Shown: piece after piece, positions 5,085 through 6,123 of the stretch
Layout of the letters: every line of letters starts with the position of its first letter
How positions within the stretch are numbered: the stretch's first letter is position 1
Assembly: GCA_028713395.1 (NCBI GenBank)
Contig: JAQTOJ010000122.1
Span: forward strand, 1 to 6,123
DNA: 6,123 bases
Reading direction: 5' to 3'
DNA from: Dehalococcoidales bacterium
GTDB taxonomy: Bacteria; Chloroflexota; Dehalococcoidia; Dehalococcoidales; Fen-1064
Made by a program: the position numbers and the translations under genes
Notes under the pieces: generated by a model
Told to the model about the DNA's origin: nothing
The model's input: only the letters and a program-made list of their open reading frames with translations
The model's database searches: none

Positions 5085-5729
5085 TTATTTGCCGTTATTC
5101 TTTTCCAGTTCTTTGAGACGTTCTTCCAGTTTGGACTGACGATCCATAACGATTCTCAGGGCATCGCTGACAGGATCGGGGAGTTTATCATGGTCGAGAA
5201 TAAATTCGTGTTCGATTTTCTTTTCCACCACTTTACCCGGCACGCCCACCACCGTAACCCCCGGCGGCACCGGTTTATTGACTACCGAGTTTGCGCCCAC
5301 GCGGGAATCATCGCCGATGGTGATCGGCCCGAGAATAATGGCTGCCGTGCCGATAACTACACGGTTGCCGATGGTCGGATGCCGTTTATGCTTCTGCAAA
5401 CTGGTCCCGCCCAGCACGGCGCCGGTATACATCAGTACATCATCACCGATTTCCGAGGTCTCGCCAATGACGACCCCCATGCCGTGGTCGATGAAAAACC
5501 GCCGCCCAATGGTAGCGCCCGGGTGAATCTCAATCCCCGTCCAGAAACGTCCGCAGTGCGAGATCATGCGGCCTAACAGCTTCATTTTATGCGTCCAAAA
5601 AAAATGGGCGCAGCGGTAATTCCAGACAGCGTGCAGGCCGGGATAACAGGTGAGCACCTCGATGACGCTGCGCGCCGCCGGGTCCTCTCTGAAAACCGTT
5701 CTTATATCTTCCCGCATCCTGCTGAACAT
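5085..5729 (-). CDS. cysE: Serine O-acetyltransferase CysE
   Basis: The product is 214 residues. It transfers acetyl from acetyl-CoA to serine, the first step of cysteine synthesis. It has a short helical N-terminus (FSRMREDIRTVFREDPAAR, then LTCYPGLHAVWNYR), much shorter than in the 273-residue E. coli enzyme, followed by a left-handed beta-helix from about residue 66. Active-site marks are IEIHPGA (E67 where E. coli has Asp143), DHGMGVVIGET with D81 and H82 (E. coli D157/H158), LGGTS, KRHPTIG and the C-terminal GVPGKVV. The tail is a charged, probably coiled-coil helix ending NNGK. It lacks the C-terminal Ile that docks E. coli CysE into CysK. A TTG at 5741 opens the frame four codons earlier, but the Shine-Dalgarno GGAGG overlaps that codon and lies five bases before the ATG at 5729, so the ATG is preferred. 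The gene follows cysK by 36 bases. Confidence 0.96.
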   Translation of the reverse strand: MFSRMREDIRTVFREDPAARSVIEVLTCYPGLHAVWNYRCAHFFWTHKMKLLGRMISHCGRFWTGIEIHPGATIGRRFFIDHGMGVVIGETSEIGDDVLMYTGAVLGGTSLQKHKRHPTIGNRVVIGTAAIILGPITIGDDSRVGANSVVNKPVPPGVTVVGVPGKVVEKKIEHEFILDHDKLPDPVSDALRIVMDRQSKLEERLKELEKNNGK

Positions 5730-5734
5730 GCTCG

Positions 5735-5739
5735 CCTCC
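5735..5739 (-). promoter_or_regulatory. Shine-Dalgarno that sets the cysE start
   Basis: The minus strand reads GGAGG five bases before the ATG at 5729. An upstream TTG (5741-5739) overlaps this site by one base and so cannot be served by it. Confidence 0.8.
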
Positions 5740-5747
5740 AAATATCC

Positions 5748-5766
5748 GGTATCCCACTATTATACC
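5748..5766. promoter_or_regulatory. Inverted repeat with -10-like TATAAT at the cysK-cysE junction
   Basis: GGTAT (5748-5752) and ATACC (5762-5766) form a small inverted repeat spaced by nine bases. On the minus strand it contains TATAAT (5764-5759), which could be a -10 box for cysE alone. No matching -35 was found, and the repeat touches the cysK stop codon. It may be an operator, an internal promoter or chance. Confidence 0.25.
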
Positions 5767-6123
5767 TAGTCCTGGAACAGCCAGCTACTCAGATAGCGCT
5801 CCCCGGTATCCGGCACGATGGCGACGATCGTTTTCCCCTTGTTCTCGGGACGTTTGGCGAGCTGGATAGCCGCCCAAACCGCCGCTCCGGAGGAGATTCC
5901 CGCCAGAATGCCTTCGTCTTTCGCCAGGCGACGGGCAGTGGTTTTGGCATCATCGTCAGTGACGGTAATTATTTCGTCAATCAATTCCCGTTTCAAGACT
6001 TCAGGCACAAACCCCGCGCCGATGCCCTGTATCTTGTGAGGTCCGCGTGCGCCCCCGGACAAGACCGGTGAACTGGCCGGCTCAACCGCCACGGCTTTGA
6101 AACCGGGTTTCCGGGTTTTCAAT
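5766..6123 (-). CDS. cysK: Cysteine synthase (O-acetylserine sulfhydrylase) CysK, 5'-truncated by window edge
   Basis: The 118 visible C-terminal residues are about the last third to two-fifths of a ~310-residue enzyme. CysK is a cytoplasmic fold-type II PLP enzyme that makes cysteine from O-acetylserine and sulfide. The segment shows VAVEPASSPVLSGG (11-24), GPHKIQGIGAGFVP (27-40), GISSGAA (75-81), in which one Ser is expected to contact the PLP pyridine nitrogen, and PDTGERYLS (104-112). It ends LFQD at TAG 5768-5766. The PLP lysine and the phosphate-binding loop lie beyond the edge. The first visible codon is TTG, an internal Leu and not a start. GPHKIQGIGAGF strongly favours CysK over cystathionine beta-synthase or threonine synthase. 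With cysE 36 bases downstream it forms a cysKE pair. Confidence 0.94.
   Translation of the reverse strand, partial: LKTRKPGFKAVAVEPASSPVLSGGARGPHKIQGIGAGFVPEVLKRELIDEIITVTDDDAKTTARRLAKDEGILAGISSGAAVWAAIQLAKRPENKGKTIVAIVPDTGERYLSSWLFQD

Noticed and set aside
5073..5576. 167-codon open frame on the + strand, opposite cysE
   Set aside because: It is antisense to the conserved CysE beta-helix; its His/Arg-rich product shows no domain.
5730..5741. TTG start for cysE at 5741
   Set aside because: The GGAGG site overlaps this codon and is ideally spaced for the ATG at 5729.
5589..6071. 160-codon open frame on the + strand, opposite cysK and cysE
   Set aside because: It spans two conserved minus-strand genes and their gap, with an unfamiliar, compositionally odd product; it is an antisense shadow.
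6120..6122. TTG as a start codon of a short 118-residue protein at the right edge
   Set aside because: The codon is an internal Leu of CysK; the conserved sequence continues beyond the window.

Overview
The window holds eight genes, all from recognisable families. One gene at the left edge (a flavodiiron protein, + strand) converges on a run of seven minus-strand genes. Reading the minus strand from the right edge, these are cysK (cut by the edge), cysE, a UPF0280/ApbE-like gene, mnmA, a MOSC-domain gene, nadA and a bacterioferritin gene. No tRNA, rRNA, CRISPR array, transposase or phage gene was seen.

Organism: the flavodiiron oxygen/NO reductase next to a bacterioferritin, the oxygen-labile [4Fe-4S] enzyme NadA, the UPF0280 gene, mid-range GC (about half) and several short palindromic repeats suggest a strict or facultative anaerobe. 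My best guess is Chloroflexota of the Dehalococcoidia type, or a deltaproteobacterial-type lineage. This is inference from gene content and repeat style, not a phylogenetic placement.

Layout. Positions 1-970: C-terminal ~322 residues of the flavodiiron protein. Positions 971-1130: convergent intergenic region with a perfect bidirectional terminator (1039-1073), flanked by two repeat-like hairpins. Positions 1131-1580: bacterioferritin with its own -10 box and a strong Shine-Dalgarno. Positions 1678-2595: nadA. Positions 2596-2719: a 95-bp palindromic repeat. Positions 2720-4959: a tightly packed block of UPF0280, mnmA and MOSC, with a 4-base overlap and a 0-base junction. Positions 4960-5084: a second paired-hairpin repeat element. 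Positions 5085-5729: cysE. Positions 5766-6123: the 3' part of cysK.

How the genes fit together: CysE and CysK make cysteine from serine and sulfide. Cysteine is the usual sulfur source, through a desulfurase not in this window, for MnmA tRNA thiolation and for Fe-S assembly on NadA. MOSC proteins are associated with sulfur handling around molybdenum cofactor. The minus-strand block therefore reads as a sulfur-acquisition and sulfur-use cluster, and the UPF0280 protein is its least understood member. The flavodiiron protein and bacterioferritin form a separate oxygen/iron-stress pair sharing a terminator. Three gene starts need care: bacterioferritin, nadA and cysE each have an in-frame upstream start that the ribosome-binding site or a repeat argues against. 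I see no clearly new multi-gene system. The UPF0280-mnmA-MOSC coupling is the most interesting lead.
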